NCBI GenBank assembly: GCA_963741525.1
Contig: CAVUIW010000028.1
Location: 558,001-622,000 of the forward strand
Source of the DNA: JANNSX01 sp963741525
GTDB lineage: Bacteria > Pseudomonadota > Alphaproteobacteria > Rhizobiales > Hyphomicrobiaceae
Reading direction: 5' to 3'
Length of the DNA: 64,000 nt
The notes below the pieces were generated by a model. It ran no database searches. It saw only the letters and a program-made list of their open reading frames with translations, and was not told the origin of the DNA. Both the position numbers and the translations under genes were made by a program. Numbering within the stretch: the stretch's first letter is position 1; the number at the start of each line of letters is the position of its first letter. Below are positions 26,075-35,251 of this stretch, piece by piece.

Positions 26075-26236
26075 GCGCACGTTCAGGCGAAGTGGCCTCC
26101 GGTTCACCGTAGAACGTGCGCAAACCAAAGAACGCACGTTCAGGCGAAGTGGCCTCCGGTTCGCCGTAGAACGTGCGCAAACCAAAGAACGCACGTTCAG
26201 GCGAAGTGACCCCCGGTTCGCCGTAGAACGAGCGCC
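26075..26236. repeat. Three tandem REP-like palindromic repeats
   Basis: Three units repeat with a 57-base period: 26075-26121, 26133-26178 and about 26190-26236. Each has arms related to GCGCACGTTC / GAACGTGCGC and core GGCGAAGTGGCCTCCGGTTC, separated by the spacer AAACCAAAGA. The outer arm differs from copies at 4.9 kb (GCGC for GAGC) but changes are compensated on the other side. They lie between the divergent corrinoid-protein and mttB genes. Confidence 0.85.
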
Positions 26237-26371
26237 AAACAAAAGATGTCGCAATCGGATGGCACAAGGCCGCCCGAGGACGGACGAGGGACTGGCCCCC
26301 GGCGCAAAGAGGGGGCAGAACAGTCAAGGCCCGGCGAAGCAGCCGGCCCCAGCAAATTCCGAGGACGAGCC

Positions 26372-27943
26372 ATGGCCGACGAAACCCCTGCATCAGCAAC
26401 CGATGGCCGGCGGCGGCGTGCGAGCGGCGGGGCCGAGGCGCGCCGCACCGCCCGGCGCGGCCAGGGCCCTGTCCAGCTCCCGGCCATCGTTCGGAAGATC
26501 AAACCCTACGACATTCTCGACGAGGAAGGACTCCAGCTCATCGAGGGCAATGCCGACCTGATCCTGCAGGAGATCGGCATCGAGATCCGCGACGACGACG
26601 AGGCGATCGCGCTCTGGAAGGATGCCGGGGCAAGCGTCGATGGCCTGCGGGTGCGGTTTCCGAAGGGCCTCTGCCGCTCGCTCATCAACGCCACCGCGCC
26701 CCGATCCTTTACCCAGCACGCCCGTAATCCGGCCCGCTCGGTCGAGATCGGCGGCAACACGACGGTCTTTGCGCCGGTCTATGGCCCGCCCTTCGTGCGA
26801 GGTCTCGACGGCGAGCGCCGCTACGGGACCATCGAAGACTTCCGCAATCTCGTGCGGCTCTCCTACATGGCGCCGGCGCTGCACCATTCGGGTGGCACGG
26901 TCTGCGAGCCGGTCGACGTGCCGGTGCACAAGCGCCACCTCGACATGGTCTACAGCCACATCCGCTACTCGGATAAGCCCTTCATGGGCTCGGTGACGCA
27001 TCCGTTGCGCGCCGAGGATTCCGTGTCGATGGCGAAGCTCGTGTTCGGCGAGAAGTTCGTCGATGAGAATTGCGTGATGATCAATCTGATCAACGTCAAC
27101 TCGCCGATGATCTACGATGGCACAATGCTCGGCGCCTTGAAGACCTATGCGCGGGCAGGCCAGGCCTGCATCACCACGCCGTTCATTCTTTCCGGTGCCA
27201 TGAGCCCGGTCTCGCAGGCCGGGACGCTGACGCAGGTTCTGGCCGAGGTACTCGTGGGCGCCGCGACGACCCAACTTGTCCGCAAGGGCGCGCCGGTCGT
27301 GTTCGGCGTGTTCGCATCGTCCATGTCGATGCAGTCGGGCGCGCCGACCTTCGGCACTCCCGAGCCGGCGATGGTCATCTACGGCGCGGCCCAATTGGCG
27401 CGCCGTCTCGGCATTCCATTCCGCTCCGGCGGCTCGCTGTGTGCATCCAAGATGTGTGATGCCCAGGCGGCCTACGAGAGCGCGCAGACCCTCATCCCAA
27501 CGCTGATGGCCGGCACGCACTTTGTGTTGCATGCTGCGGGATGGCTCGAGGGCGGGCTCGTCTCGAGCTTCGACAAGTTCATCATGGACGTCGACCAGTG
27601 CGCCATGATGCAGCGCTTCGCCGCCGGTATCGATCTGTCCGAGAATGGCCAGGCGCTCTCGGCCATCCGTGAGGTGCGCGGCAGCGGACAGACCCACTTC
27701 CTCGGCTCCAAGCACACCCAGGACAATTTCGAGACGGCCTTCTACCGCTCGATCGTCGCCGACAACAATTCCTTCGAGCAGTGGACGGCCGAGGGTGGTC
27801 AGCGAACCGAGCAGAAAGCCCACGGCGTCGCGGAGAAATGGCTGAAGGAGTATGAGGCGCCGGCCCTCGACCAGGGCATCGACGAGGCGCTCGGCGAGTT
27901 CATCGCCAAGAAGAAGGCGATGCTACCCGACAGTCTCACTTGA
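26372..27943 (+). CDS. Trimethylamine/betaine:corrinoid methyltransferase-like (MttB superfamily, non-Pyl), intact
   Basis: A 523-residue paralogue of the interrupted gene at 14.5-16.0 kb. Shared blocks are HSGGTVCEPVDVPVHKRHLD, LINVNSPMIYDG, PFILSGAMSPVSQAGTL, SGAPTFGTPEPAMVIYG and HAAGWLEGGLVSSFDKF. No amber codon is in frame, so it is pyrrolysine-free. I chose ATG 26372 (GAGG 11-14 bases upstream), which matches the paralogue's N-terminus; an in-frame ATG at 26246 would add 42 residues of low-complexity sequence. With the corrinoid protein divergent from it, it forms a likely functional demethylation pair for a quaternary amine such as a betaine. Confidence 0.9.
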   Translation: MADETPASATDGRRRRASGGAEARRTARRGQGPVQLPAIVRKIKPYDILDEEGLQLIEGNADLILQEIGIEIRDDDEAIALWKDAGASVDGLRVRFPKGLCRSLINATAPRSFTQHARNPARSVEIGGNTTVFAPVYGPPFVRGLDGERRYGTIEDFRNLVRLSYMAPALHHSGGTVCEPVDVPVHKRHLDMVYSHIRYSDKPFMGSVTHPLRAEDSVSMAKLVFGEKFVDENCVMINLINVNSPMIYDGTMLGALKTYARAGQACITTPFILSGAMSPVSQAGTLTQVLAEVLVGAATTQLVRKGAPVVFGVFASSMSMQSGAPTFGTPEPAMVIYGAAQLARRLGIPFRSGGSLCASKMCDAQAAYESAQTLIPTLMAGTHFVLHAAGWLEGGLVSSFDKFIMDVDQCAMMQRFAAGIDLSENGQALSAIREVRGSGQTHFLGSKHTQDNFETAFYRSIVADNNSFEQWTAEGGQRTEQKAHGVAEKWLKEYEAPALDQGIDEALGEFIAKKKAMLPDSLT

Positions 27944-28117
27944 CTGGAACCGGGTAGCTCCCCCACCGCTCAGGAGAAAGGCATCGACCTGGTGAACAAC
28001 CAGGTCCGGAAGGCTTTTCGCCTGTATGAAGACAATTGAGCGGATAGAATTTCCGTTTCGTCCACCTTTCTTTTACCTCCCTCGGCGAGGATCACCGGCA
28101 GGAATTTCGCGCCGGGC

Positions 28118-28167
28118 GGTGCGCGTTGCGGCGAAGTGGAGGCCGGTTCGCCGTTAGAACGCGCGCC
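28118..28167. repeat. REP-like palindromic repeat, diverged copy
   Basis: Arms GGTGCGCGTT and AACGCGCGCC pair with one G:T position, around core GCGGCGAAGTGGAGGCCGGT followed by TCGCC. Arm sequence differs from all other copies but keeps pairing. It lies just upstream of the GTG start at 28184. Confidence 0.75.
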
Positions 28168-28183
28168 AAGCAAAGGGACTCCC

Positions 28184-28684
28184 GTGAACGAGACTGTCAC
28201 CGCTACCGAGAAAGCCGTCAAAGCCAAGCAGCTCTTGCTGGGCTTCATCGATCCGGCTTGGATCAACGCACTGTCGCACCCGATGGTGATCTTTATCCTG
28301 GTCTTCGCTCTGGCCATCCTGTTTCTGGCCCGGACGGGGCTTTGGCGCGCCAAGCTGGATGAGCCGCAGGCCGCTGCCGCGATGCCCATCCCGTCGGCGA
28401 CGAAGCCGATTGTCGCTGCCCGCATGCCGGTTGTGCCGCCGAGCCAGTCCGTGGCGCGGCCCGCCGACGAGCCCCTCTCCATAGTCAGTATGGGCGCTAT
28501 CGAGGATCTGATCGCCCGCCAGCACGCCGAGACCGCCGACCGCGCCGACCGGGCGCTCGCCATTTCCGAAGAGGCGCTGCGCCTGCACGCTGCTGCTCTG
28601 GATGAACTCGCCCGGATGAACGATTCACTCGCGCGCCTCGTTCAGCAGGTGGACGGTGTCCAGGCGACGGCCGAGACGGTGTAG
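28184..28684 (+). CDS. Single-pass membrane protein with coiled-coil tail, hypothetical
   Basis: A 166-residue protein. GTG 28184 is the likely start, since the in-frame sequence before it is repeat DNA; GGGA is seven bases upstream. One transmembrane helix lies at about residues 33-52 (PMVIFILVFALAILFLA). A Pro/Ala linker and an acidic helical tail follow (IARQHAETADRADRALAISE onward), with heptad-like spacing. No family recognised. Stand-alone gene between mttB and kup. Confidence 0.6.
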   Translation: MNETVTATEKAVKAKQLLLGFIDPAWINALSHPMVIFILVFALAILFLARTGLWRAKLDEPQAAAAMPIPSATKPIVAARMPVVPPSQSVARPADEPLSIVSMGAIEDLIARQHAETADRADRALAISEEALRLHAAALDELARMNDSLARLVQQVDGVQATAETV

Positions 28685-28716
28685 AGCGCTACACCGATCC
28701 CGGCCAGTTACGATAT

Positions 28717-30639
28717 CTATAACGTAATCTGACTACCCACCTCGACGACGCGATCGGTCGGCAGGCGGAAGTAGTGGCTCGCATCGTCCGCGTTGCGGGC
28801 GAGGGCGATGAACAGCCGGTCGCGCCACGGCCACCGTTCGGCATTCCGAGGCAATTGCACCTGCCGCCGCGACAGGAAGAACGACGTCGACATGATGTCG
28901 AACTTCCATCCGAGCTTGCGCGCCTCGATCAGCATCTTGGGTACGTCCGGCGTCTCCATGTAGCCGCAGGTGAGAATCAGCCGCTTGAACCCGCCGCCAA
29001 GATCCTCGAGGTGCACTTTCTCCTCCGGCGCGACCACCGGAGAATCGCTGGTACGGACCGTCAGCACGGCATTGCTCTCGTGCAGCACCTTGAAGTGCTT
29101 GAGGCTGTGCAGCAGGGCGGTCGGCGCGCTTTCGGGATCGGACGTGAAGAACACGGCGGTGCCGGGAACGCTCGCGGGCGGATGCGCGCCGAGATTGGCG
29201 ACGAGGTCGCGGAGTGGCACTTCTGAGCGGCTCGTCTTCTCGTTGAGCTGCCGGGTGCCCGCTCGCCAGGTCCACATGACGGCGATGAGCACAAAGCCGA
29301 GCGCGAGCGGCACCCAGCCGCCTTCGACGACCTTCAGGGCATTGGCGCCGAGAAAGATGACGTCGATGGCGAGGAGCGGCCCCATGAGGGCGAGGCTCGC
29401 CCAGAGCGGCCAATTCCATACGCGCCAAATGACGAATATGGCCATCGCCGTCGTCACCACCATCGTGCCCGTGACGGCGATACCGTAGGCCGAGGACAGT
29501 GCCGAGGAAGAGCCGAACTGGACGACGAGCAGGAGCACGCCGGCGAGCAGCAGCCAATTCACCTGCGGCATGTAGATTTGCCCTGCATGCGCTTCCGACG
29601 TGAAGCGGATCTGCATGCGCGGCAACAGGCCGAGCTGGATCGCCTGCTTCGTCAGTGAGTAGGCGCCCGTGATGACCGCCTGGCTCGCGATTATCGTGGC
29701 GGCGGTGGCGAGGGCGAGCATAGGCAGCAGCGCCCAATCCGGCACCATCAGAAAGAATGGGTTCTCGATCGCGGCGGGATTGTTGAGGAGCAGCGCACCC
29801 TGGCCGAGATAGTTGAGGCCGAGGGCCGGCAGCACGATGACCATCCAGGCGGCCTGGATCGGCCGCTTGCCGAAATGGCCGAGGTCGGCATAGAGCGCCT
29901 CCGCGCCGGTAACGGCCAGGAACACGGCGCCGAGCGTCACGAGACCGATGATACCGTGGCTGCCTAGGAACTGGATCGAGTGCCAGGGGTTGAGCGCGAA
30001 AAGGACGCCGGGATAGGTGCCGATCTGATAGAGGCCGGCGGCGGCGATGGCGGCGAACCATACGAGTGTGACCGGTCCGAAGAAACCCGCGATGCGGGCG
30101 GTTCCCTTCGACTGCACGAGAAACAGCGCGCAGAGGATCACGATGGTGATGGGCAATACAAAGGCATCGAGTTCCGGTGCGACGATCTTTAGGCCTTCGA
30201 CGGCCGACAGGACCGAGATCGCCGGTGTGATGATGGCATCGCCATAGAAGAGGGCGGCGCCGATGATGCCGAGGATCGGGATCAGCACCATATTGCGGCC
30301 CATGGCGCGCTGGGCCAGTGCCATCAGGGACAGCGTTCCGCCCTCGCCCTTGTTGTCGGCGTTGAGCAGGATGAGCACGTATTTGACGGTGACGACGAGA
30401 ATGAGCGCCCACAGGATCAGCGAGAGCACCCCCAGGATCAGGGGCTCGCTGATGGCACCGTCCTTGCGCATGGCGGCAAGTGTCGCCTCGCGCACGGCAT
30501 AGAGGGGGCTGGTGCCGATATCGCCGTAGACGACTCCGACCGAGCCGAGGGCGAGGACCCAGAAGGATGGCGGCCGGTGGCCGTAACGCTCAAATGCGGC
30601 GGCGTCTGATGCCTCCGCGGCGAGGGAGGGGGATGTCAT
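28717..30639 (-). CDS. kup: Low-affinity potassium uptake protein Kup
   Basis: A 640-residue protein of the KUP/HAK/KT family. The N-terminus has the hallmark LALGSVGVVYGDIGTSPLYA and, further on, GGTLSLMALAQRA and GDAIITPAISVLSAVEG. Twelve hydrophobic helices span about 30-440. A hydrophilic cytoplasmic C-terminus ends with VEVGSQITL. ATG 30639 gives MTSPSLAAEAS. It imports K+ with protons. The gene is monocistronic, with a 320-base upstream gap. Confidence 0.95.
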   Translation of the reverse strand: MTSPSLAAEASDAAAFERYGHRPPSFWVLALGSVGVVYGDIGTSPLYAVREATLAAMRKDGAISEPLILGVLSLILWALILVVTVKYVLILLNADNKGEGGTLSLMALAQRAMGRNMVLIPILGIIGAALFYGDAIITPAISVLSAVEGLKIVAPELDAFVLPITIVILCALFLVQSKGTARIAGFFGPVTLVWFAAIAAAGLYQIGTYPGVLFALNPWHSIQFLGSHGIIGLVTLGAVFLAVTGAEALYADLGHFGKRPIQAAWMVIVLPALGLNYLGQGALLLNNPAAIENPFFLMVPDWALLPMLALATAATIIASQAVITGAYSLTKQAIQLGLLPRMQIRFTSEAHAGQIYMPQVNWLLLAGVLLLVVQFGSSSALSSAYGIAVTGTMVVTTAMAIFVIWRVWNWPLWASLALMGPLLAIDVIFLGANALKVVEGGWVPLALGFVLIAVMWTWRAGTRQLNEKTSRSEVPLRDLVANLGAHPPASVPGTAVFFTSDPESAPTALLHSLKHFKVLHESNAVLTVRTSDSPVVAPEEKVHLEDLGGGFKRLILTCGYMETPDVPKMLIEARKLGWKFDIMSTSFFLSRRQVQLPRNAERWPWRDRLFIALARNADDASHYFRLPTDRVVEVGSQITL

Positions 30640-30961
30640 GGGTCGTCTCCGGTTGGTTCTGCTGCACTGCAGCGAGGGCGGGTGGTATGCGCCCACCCGG
30701 CCGGTCATGCACGCGCATTCGGAGCATGTCAGGAATGCCGTACAGGAAACGTCAGGAGGGCTGACGGGGTCCGGGCCGAGCTAAGTCGAGCTGAGTCCCA
30801 GGCTCAACTGCCGTCGACATTAAATAGCTGAAATATAGGTATTTTATTTAATCGGACGCAGGTATCGACGCGGTGGAGCACGTGGCGCTCACCGGCGCGA
30901 GAAACGTCCGGCAGGCCTGGTTCCACTCGGCAATACTGCAATGCAACAAACGATAGGCTCG
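30640..30961. other. Gap between kup and GST with an AT-rich inverted repeat
   Basis: No gene is supported. ATTAAATA (30819-30826) and TATTTAAT (30845-30852) form an inverted repeat in a stretch far more AT-rich than the rest of the window. It lies on the 5' side of kup and may belong to the kup promoter region or mark the end of another transcript. Confidence 0.35.
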
Positions 30962-31573
30962 CTACGCCTTCTTCGCCGGCGGCTGTGGCAGGGCGGTGAA
31001 ACCCTCCAGACCCTCGACGCGCCGGATCCATTTACGGACGCCGAGATAGCCGTCGAGCGGCATGCCGCCCTGGGGCGCCATGGCGACGTAAGGGTAGATT
31101 GCGACATCGGCGACCGACGGCTTGCCGGCGACGAGCCAATCCTCGGGCGTCAACCGCTGCTCGAGCAGCTTCAGCACCTTCTCGCCGATCGCCTTGCCGG
31201 CTTCGTAGTTGCCTTCGCGGATGCCGAGCTTGATGGCACGCGGGATGGCGAGGCCGTGGAATACCTCGTTGGAGGAAACCGCCAGCCACTGTTGCACCTT
31301 GCCCATGCCCTTCGGGCTCTTGGGATACCATTTGCCCTGGCCGTACTTGCTCGAGAGGTAGACGAGGATGGCAGCCGAGTCGCGGATCAGCACGCCGTTG
31401 TCGTCGAGGACGGGAATGTTGCCGAGCGGATTGACCTCGAGGAAGTCCGCCTGCTTCTGCTCGCCAGCAGCCAAATCGACCGGCACCTTCTCGTACGAAA
31501 GTCCCAGCAGCGACAGCATCAGCCGCGCCTTGTAGCAGTTGCCAGAGCGCTCGATGTCGTAGAGCTTGATCAT
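30962..31573 (-). CDS. Glutathione S-transferase family protein
   Basis: A 203-residue protein. The thioredoxin-like N-terminal domain begins MIKLYDIERSGNCYKARLML and contains the cis-Pro/glutathione-binding LGNIPVLDDNGVLIRDSAAI. The helical C-terminal domain contains PEDWLVAGKPSVADVAIYPY, the conserved N-capping box with the aspartate. This supports a cytosolic GST. Whether it detoxifies an electrophile or acts on a specific catabolite is unknown. The gene lies 36 bases after the end of ubiB on the same strand, but probably has its own promoter. Confidence 0.88.
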   Translation of the reverse strand: MIKLYDIERSGNCYKARLMLSLLGLSYEKVPVDLAAGEQKQADFLEVNPLGNIPVLDDNGVLIRDSAAILVYLSSKYGQGKWYPKSPKGMGKVQQWLAVSSNEVFHGLAIPRAIKLGIREGNYEAGKAIGEKVLKLLEQRLTPEDWLVAGKPSVADVAIYPYVAMAPQGGMPLDGYLGVRKWIRRVEGLEGFTALPQPPAKKA

Positions 31574-31609
31574 GGGGGCGGTTTCCTCGGTGGGGCGTCT
31601 TTGCCGGGA

Positions 31610-33211
31610 CTATAGGACAGCCGCAGCGAGAAGCGCCAGTAGGGCCAGCGCGCCGATCCAGAGCGCGACCCGGCCCGAGCGCGTATGGCGCGCCTCCTCG
31701 GCGGCGAGGCGGCGGATGGTGTCATCTTCCAGACGGATGCCGGACTCGGCCATGGCGGCGAACGCGCCGGCCGCGCGCTCGGCCTGGAGCAGGATGCGGG
31801 GAAGCTCGCTGGCGAAGGTGCCGAGCTGGCCCGCCCCTTCGCGCGCTTCGGCCAACCGGCCTTCGAGGCCGAGCTCCTTCTCCATCCAGGCTTTCACGAT
31901 GGGCTCGGCCGCCGTCCAGATGTTGACGGTCGGATCGAGATGGCGGGCGACACCTTCAACGACCACCATGGTCTTCTGCAGCAGGATCAGCTCCGGCCGG
32001 GTCTCCATGTCGAAGACGTCGGTGTAGGCGAAAAGCTGGCCCAGCAGATGGCCCATCGAAATCTCTTCCGCCGGCCGGCCGTTGAGCGGTTCGCCGATGG
32101 CGCGCAGCGCCTGCGCGAAGACCTCGACCGAATGGTGCGAGGGCACATAGCCCGCCGCGAAATGCGCCTCGGCGGCGCGGCGATAGTCGCGGGCGATGAA
32201 ACCGTAGAGGATTTCCGCGAGGAACCGCCGCTCCTTCGCCGAGAGCCGACCCATGATGCCGAAATCGACGGCCACCACCTTGCCTTGCGCGTCGACGAAT
32301 AGATTCCCCTGATGCATGTCGGCATGGAAGAAGCCGTCGCGCATGGCATGGCGGAGGAACGAGCGGATGACTGTCTCGCCGATCTCCTTGATATCGTAGC
32401 CGGCGGCTTCGAGCGCCGCCTTGTCGGCGATCTGAATGCCGTCGATCCATTCGGTGGTGAGCACGCCCTTGGCGGTTCGCTGCCAATCGACGGCGGGAAC
32501 GCGGAAGCCCGGATCGTCCTTAGTGTTCTCGGCCATCTCTGAGATGGCGGCGGCTTCCAGTCTGAGATCGATCTCGAGCTGCATGGAGCGCTCGAGCGTC
32601 TCGACGACGGCGCGTGGGCGAAGACGCCGAATGGGCGGCGCGTAGCGCTCGATCTGACGGGCGGCGAATTGAAAGCTCGCGAGATCAGCGGCGAAGCGGC
32701 GCTCGATGCCGGGGCGGAGAATCTTCACTGCGACAGTGCGCTCCGCGCCGTCCAGCTCCTGAACGGTCGCCTTGTGCACTTGTGCAATCGATGCGGCCGC
32801 GACCGGCGGGCCGAGGTGCATATAAAGCTTCGCAACCGGCACACCAAAGGCCGTCTCGACGGCCGCACGCGCTTGCGCTTCCGGGAACGGCGCCATCTTG
32901 TCTTGCAGGATTTTCAAGTCGCCCGCGAGTTCCGCGCCGACGAGATCGGGGCGTGCCGCGAAGAACTGCCCGGCCTTGATGTAGCTGGGGCCCAGCTCCG
33001 TCAGCGCGGCGGCGATCCGGCTCTCGCCCGGCCGGCGGCGCGGGGTGCCGCGGAACGGCCAGGTCAGGACGTTGATGGTGGAGGCGACCCATCGTCCGAT
33101 GCGCATAGGCGCCGGCACGGGTGTGCCTTTGGGGATGAAGCGCACCCCATGCTCGGCGAAGACGAGGCCGGCGCGGGCGAGGCGCAGGATGTGCGAAAGG
33201 GCTCCCGGCAT
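31610..33211 (-). CDS. ubiB: UbiB, atypical protein kinase-like ubiquinone biosynthesis factor
   Basis: A 533-residue ABC1/UbiB protein. The family's KxGQ motif is KAGQFFAARPDL near residue 77, in place of a kinase P-loop. AVKILRPGIERRF and the catalytic-loop equivalent MRDGFFHADMHQGNLFVDAQ, then VAVDFGIMGRL, follow. Two C-terminal transmembrane segments fit the usual topology (LWIGALALLALLAAAVL at the end). It supports ubiquinone synthesis, probably by lipid extraction. The start ATG follows the restored ubiE stop with no gap. Confidence 0.93.
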   Translation of the reverse strand: MPGALSHILRLARAGLVFAEHGVRFIPKGTPVPAPMRIGRWVASTINVLTWPFRGTPRRRPGESRIAAALTELGPSYIKAGQFFAARPDLVGAELAGDLKILQDKMAPFPEAQARAAVETAFGVPVAKLYMHLGPPVAAASIAQVHKATVQELDGAERTVAVKILRPGIERRFAADLASFQFAARQIERYAPPIRRLRPRAVVETLERSMQLEIDLRLEAAAISEMAENTKDDPGFRVPAVDWQRTAKGVLTTEWIDGIQIADKAALEAAGYDIKEIGETVIRSFLRHAMRDGFFHADMHQGNLFVDAQGKVVAVDFGIMGRLSAKERRFLAEILYGFIARDYRRAAEAHFAAGYVPSHHSVEVFAQALRAIGEPLNGRPAEEISMGHLLGQLFAYTDVFDMETRPELILLQKTMVVVEGVARHLDPTVNIWTAAEPIVKAWMEKELGLEGRLAEAREGAGQLGTFASELPRILLQAERAAGAFAAMAESGIRLEDDTIRRLAAEEARHTRSGRVALWIGALALLALLAAAVL

Positions 33212-33986
33212 TCAGATTCGCCAGCCGGAATGCAAGCGCCGCGATGCCGCCGGCGAGATTGCGGTACTGCACACGCTCGAAACCGGCCGCCGCGATCATC
33301 GCCTTGAACTGCTCCTGCTTGGGGAACCGCCGGATGCTCTCGACGAGATAGCGGTAGCTCGCCTCGTCGCTGGCCACGAGCTTGCCGAGCCGCGGGATCG
33401 CCTGAAAGGACCACGCATCGTAAAGGTTATCGAGGAGGGGCACCTGCACCTGCGAGAATTCCAGACACAGAAACCGGCCGCCCGGCTTCAGCACGCGGAA
33501 GGCTTCTTTCAGCGCCACGTCGATGTGGGTGACGTTTCTTATGCCGAAGGCGATCGTGTAGGCATCCTGCGATCGGTCCGGAAACGGCAACGTCTCGGCG
33601 TTCCCCTCGACGAAGGTCATACGCTCGCCTTCCGGCAGCTTCGCCAGCCGCCGCCGGCCGGCCTCCAGCATCTCACTCGAGATGTCGCAGATGATCGAGC
33701 GGGCATTGGGCCCCGCCGCCCGCATGACGCGGAGCGCGATATCGCCGGTGCCACCCGCCACATCGAGGTGATGCCAGGGCGCGGCCGAGCGCGGTGGCAT
33801 CAGCCAGTTGACGAGGTCGTTCTTCCAGAGCCGATGCAACCCGCCCGACATGACGTCGTTCATCACGTCGTAGCGATCGGCGACGCGGGCGAAGACCTCA
33901 TTGACGAGGCCCTGGCGCTCGTCCTCGGCAACCGACTTGAAACCGAAATCGGCGGCGCCGCCGCTGTTCTGATGGGAGGAGGTCAT
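33212..33986 (-). CDS. ubiE: Ubiquinone/menaquinone C-methyltransferase UbiE, C-terminal frameshift
   Basis: About 257 residues after correction. SAM-binding motifs are HHLDVAGGTGDIALRVM and ERMTFVEGNAETLPFPD; EVFARVADRYDVMNDVMSGG opens the protein. The universal ending ...AALHSGWRI-stop is replaced by LAFRLANLN because of one extra base at 33234/33235 (CTTGCAT where CTGCAT is expected). Removing it restores the stop at 33212, abutting the ubiB ATG. As given, the frame would run on into ubiB. It methylates the ring of a ubiquinone precursor. Confidence 0.92.
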
Positions 33987-34085
33987 GGCGGGAGGAGAGT
34001 AGAGTGAGTTGCCGGTCTCGGAAAGCGCCGACGCGCACTTTCTCGTAGGTTGGTTTCAGATCCGTAGACGGCTTTAGGTGAGGGT

Positions 34086-34553
34086 CTACCTCTCCTCGCT
34101 CGAGGCCGCGCCGATTTTCTCGACCACGAGCTCGACCTCGATCGTTCCCGCCTTCTCGAAGGTGAGTGTCGCCTTAACCGTCGAATCCTGGACGAAGGAC
34201 TGCTTGAGTTTCGTCAACATGCCATGGATGCCGCCGGGTTTCAGCGCGACGGTCGCGCCGGGTGGGATCTCGACGCCGCCCTCGATCCGGCGCATCTGCA
34301 TGACGTCGCCATCCATTTTCGTCTCGTGGATTTCGCCTCCCTCCGCCGCCGGCGAGCTGATGGCGACAAGCCGGTCGGACTCTTCCCCCGTGTTGACGAT
34401 CTCAACATAGACCACGGCGACTGCGGCACCAGGCGGTGTCGCACGCGTCCAGGGGTGATGCAGGTCGATGCTGCCGGCCTCGTACCGGTGTGCGGCGGCG
34501 GGGACGGCCAAAATGGCCAGCAGAAGTGCTGCGAGCGGCTTGAGCTTTTTCAT
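34086..34553 (-). CDS. Periplasmic copper chaperone, PCu(A)C family
   Basis: A 155-residue protein. Signal peptide MKKLKPLAALLLAILAVPAA is followed by the mature domain ending before an Arg/Glu-rich tail. The copper motif of this family (His/Met, then Met, then HxM) is visible in EIHETKMDGDVMQMRR and PGGIHGMLTKLKQ. These proteins deliver Cu(I) to the CuA/CuB sites of cytochrome c oxidase. ATG 34553 gives the signal peptide. It is divergent from the phosphatase gene. Confidence 0.88.
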   Translation of the reverse strand: MKKLKPLAALLLAILAVPAAAHRYEAGSIDLHHPWTRATPPGAAVAVVYVEIVNTGEESDRLVAISSPAAEGGEIHETKMDGDVMQMRRIEGGVEIPPGATVALKPGGIHGMLTKLKQSFVQDSTVKATLTFEKAGTIEVELVVEKIGAASSEER

Positions 34554-34681
34554 GTCCGGACCCTCGGGCCGCCGGTGGTCAGTGGCAAGCCCGCCAGCCG
34601 CCGCAGCCCTCGGCCCGATTGCCGCATATGGAGCTGGCACACCGTTCCTGCTATCAGGCCTCTCGACCCATCGGGAGCGAC

Positions 34682-35242
34682 ATGACGAAAACCATACACC
34701 TCATCCGCCACGGCCAGTCGACCTGGAACGCGCACTACGCGGCCTTCGGCGAGGATCCGCTGCATTTCGATGCGCGGCTGACCGAGCTCGGTCACACCCA
34801 GGTCGAGGCGCGCCGGGCGGAACTTGCAAAAGAACGCTACGACCTCATCGTCACCTCGCCGCTGACGCGGGCCATCCAGACGACGCTCGGCGTCTTCGCG
34901 CCGCATTTGGAGCGGACGCCGGTCTTCGTCGAGCCGTTGCATCGCGAGCGGCTGGAGAGCAGCTGCGATGTCGGGCGGCCTGCGTCCGTGCTGGCCGGCG
35001 AGTTTCCGCATCTCGCCTTCCATCATCTCGACGAGGAATGGTGGCCGAACGGTTGCACCGCCGATCATCGCGGCATTCGCTTCGAGCCTGACGAGCAGTT
35101 CAAGAAGCGCGTGCGCACATTTCACCACTGGCTGGCCGGGCGGCCCGAGCAACGGATCGCCGTTGTCGGCCATGGCACCTTCTTCTTCCACCTAGCTGGC
35201 CGCGATTTTGCCAATTGCGAGTTGGCGCCGTTCGAGGTGTGA
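34682..35242 (+). CDS. Histidine phosphatase superfamily protein (phosphoglycerate mutase-like)
   Basis: A 186-residue protein. The catalytic RHG is in IHLIRHGQSTWN near residue 5. SPLTRAIQTTLG carries the conserved Arg, and VVGHGTFFFHLAGR supplies the second histidine. GGAGCGAC lies directly before ATG 34682. Members dephosphorylate small molecules; it is too short for a metabolic phosphoglycerate mutase, and the substrate is unknown. mutM begins 9 bases downstream, so they are probably one transcript. Confidence 0.85.
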   Translation: MTKTIHLIRHGQSTWNAHYAAFGEDPLHFDARLTELGHTQVEARRAELAKERYDLIVTSPLTRAIQTTLGVFAPHLERTPVFVEPLHRERLESSCDVGRPASVLAGEFPHLAFHHLDEEWWPNGCTADHRGIRFEPDEQFKKRVRTFHHWLAGRPEQRIAVVGHGTFFFHLAGRDFANCELAPFEV

Positions 35243-35251
35243 TCGCATCCC

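Noticed and set aside
26075..26236. Possible CRISPR array
   Set aside because: Only three units, spacers nearly identical and about 10 bases long, and the units are palindromes found singly elsewhere in the window. No cas genes.
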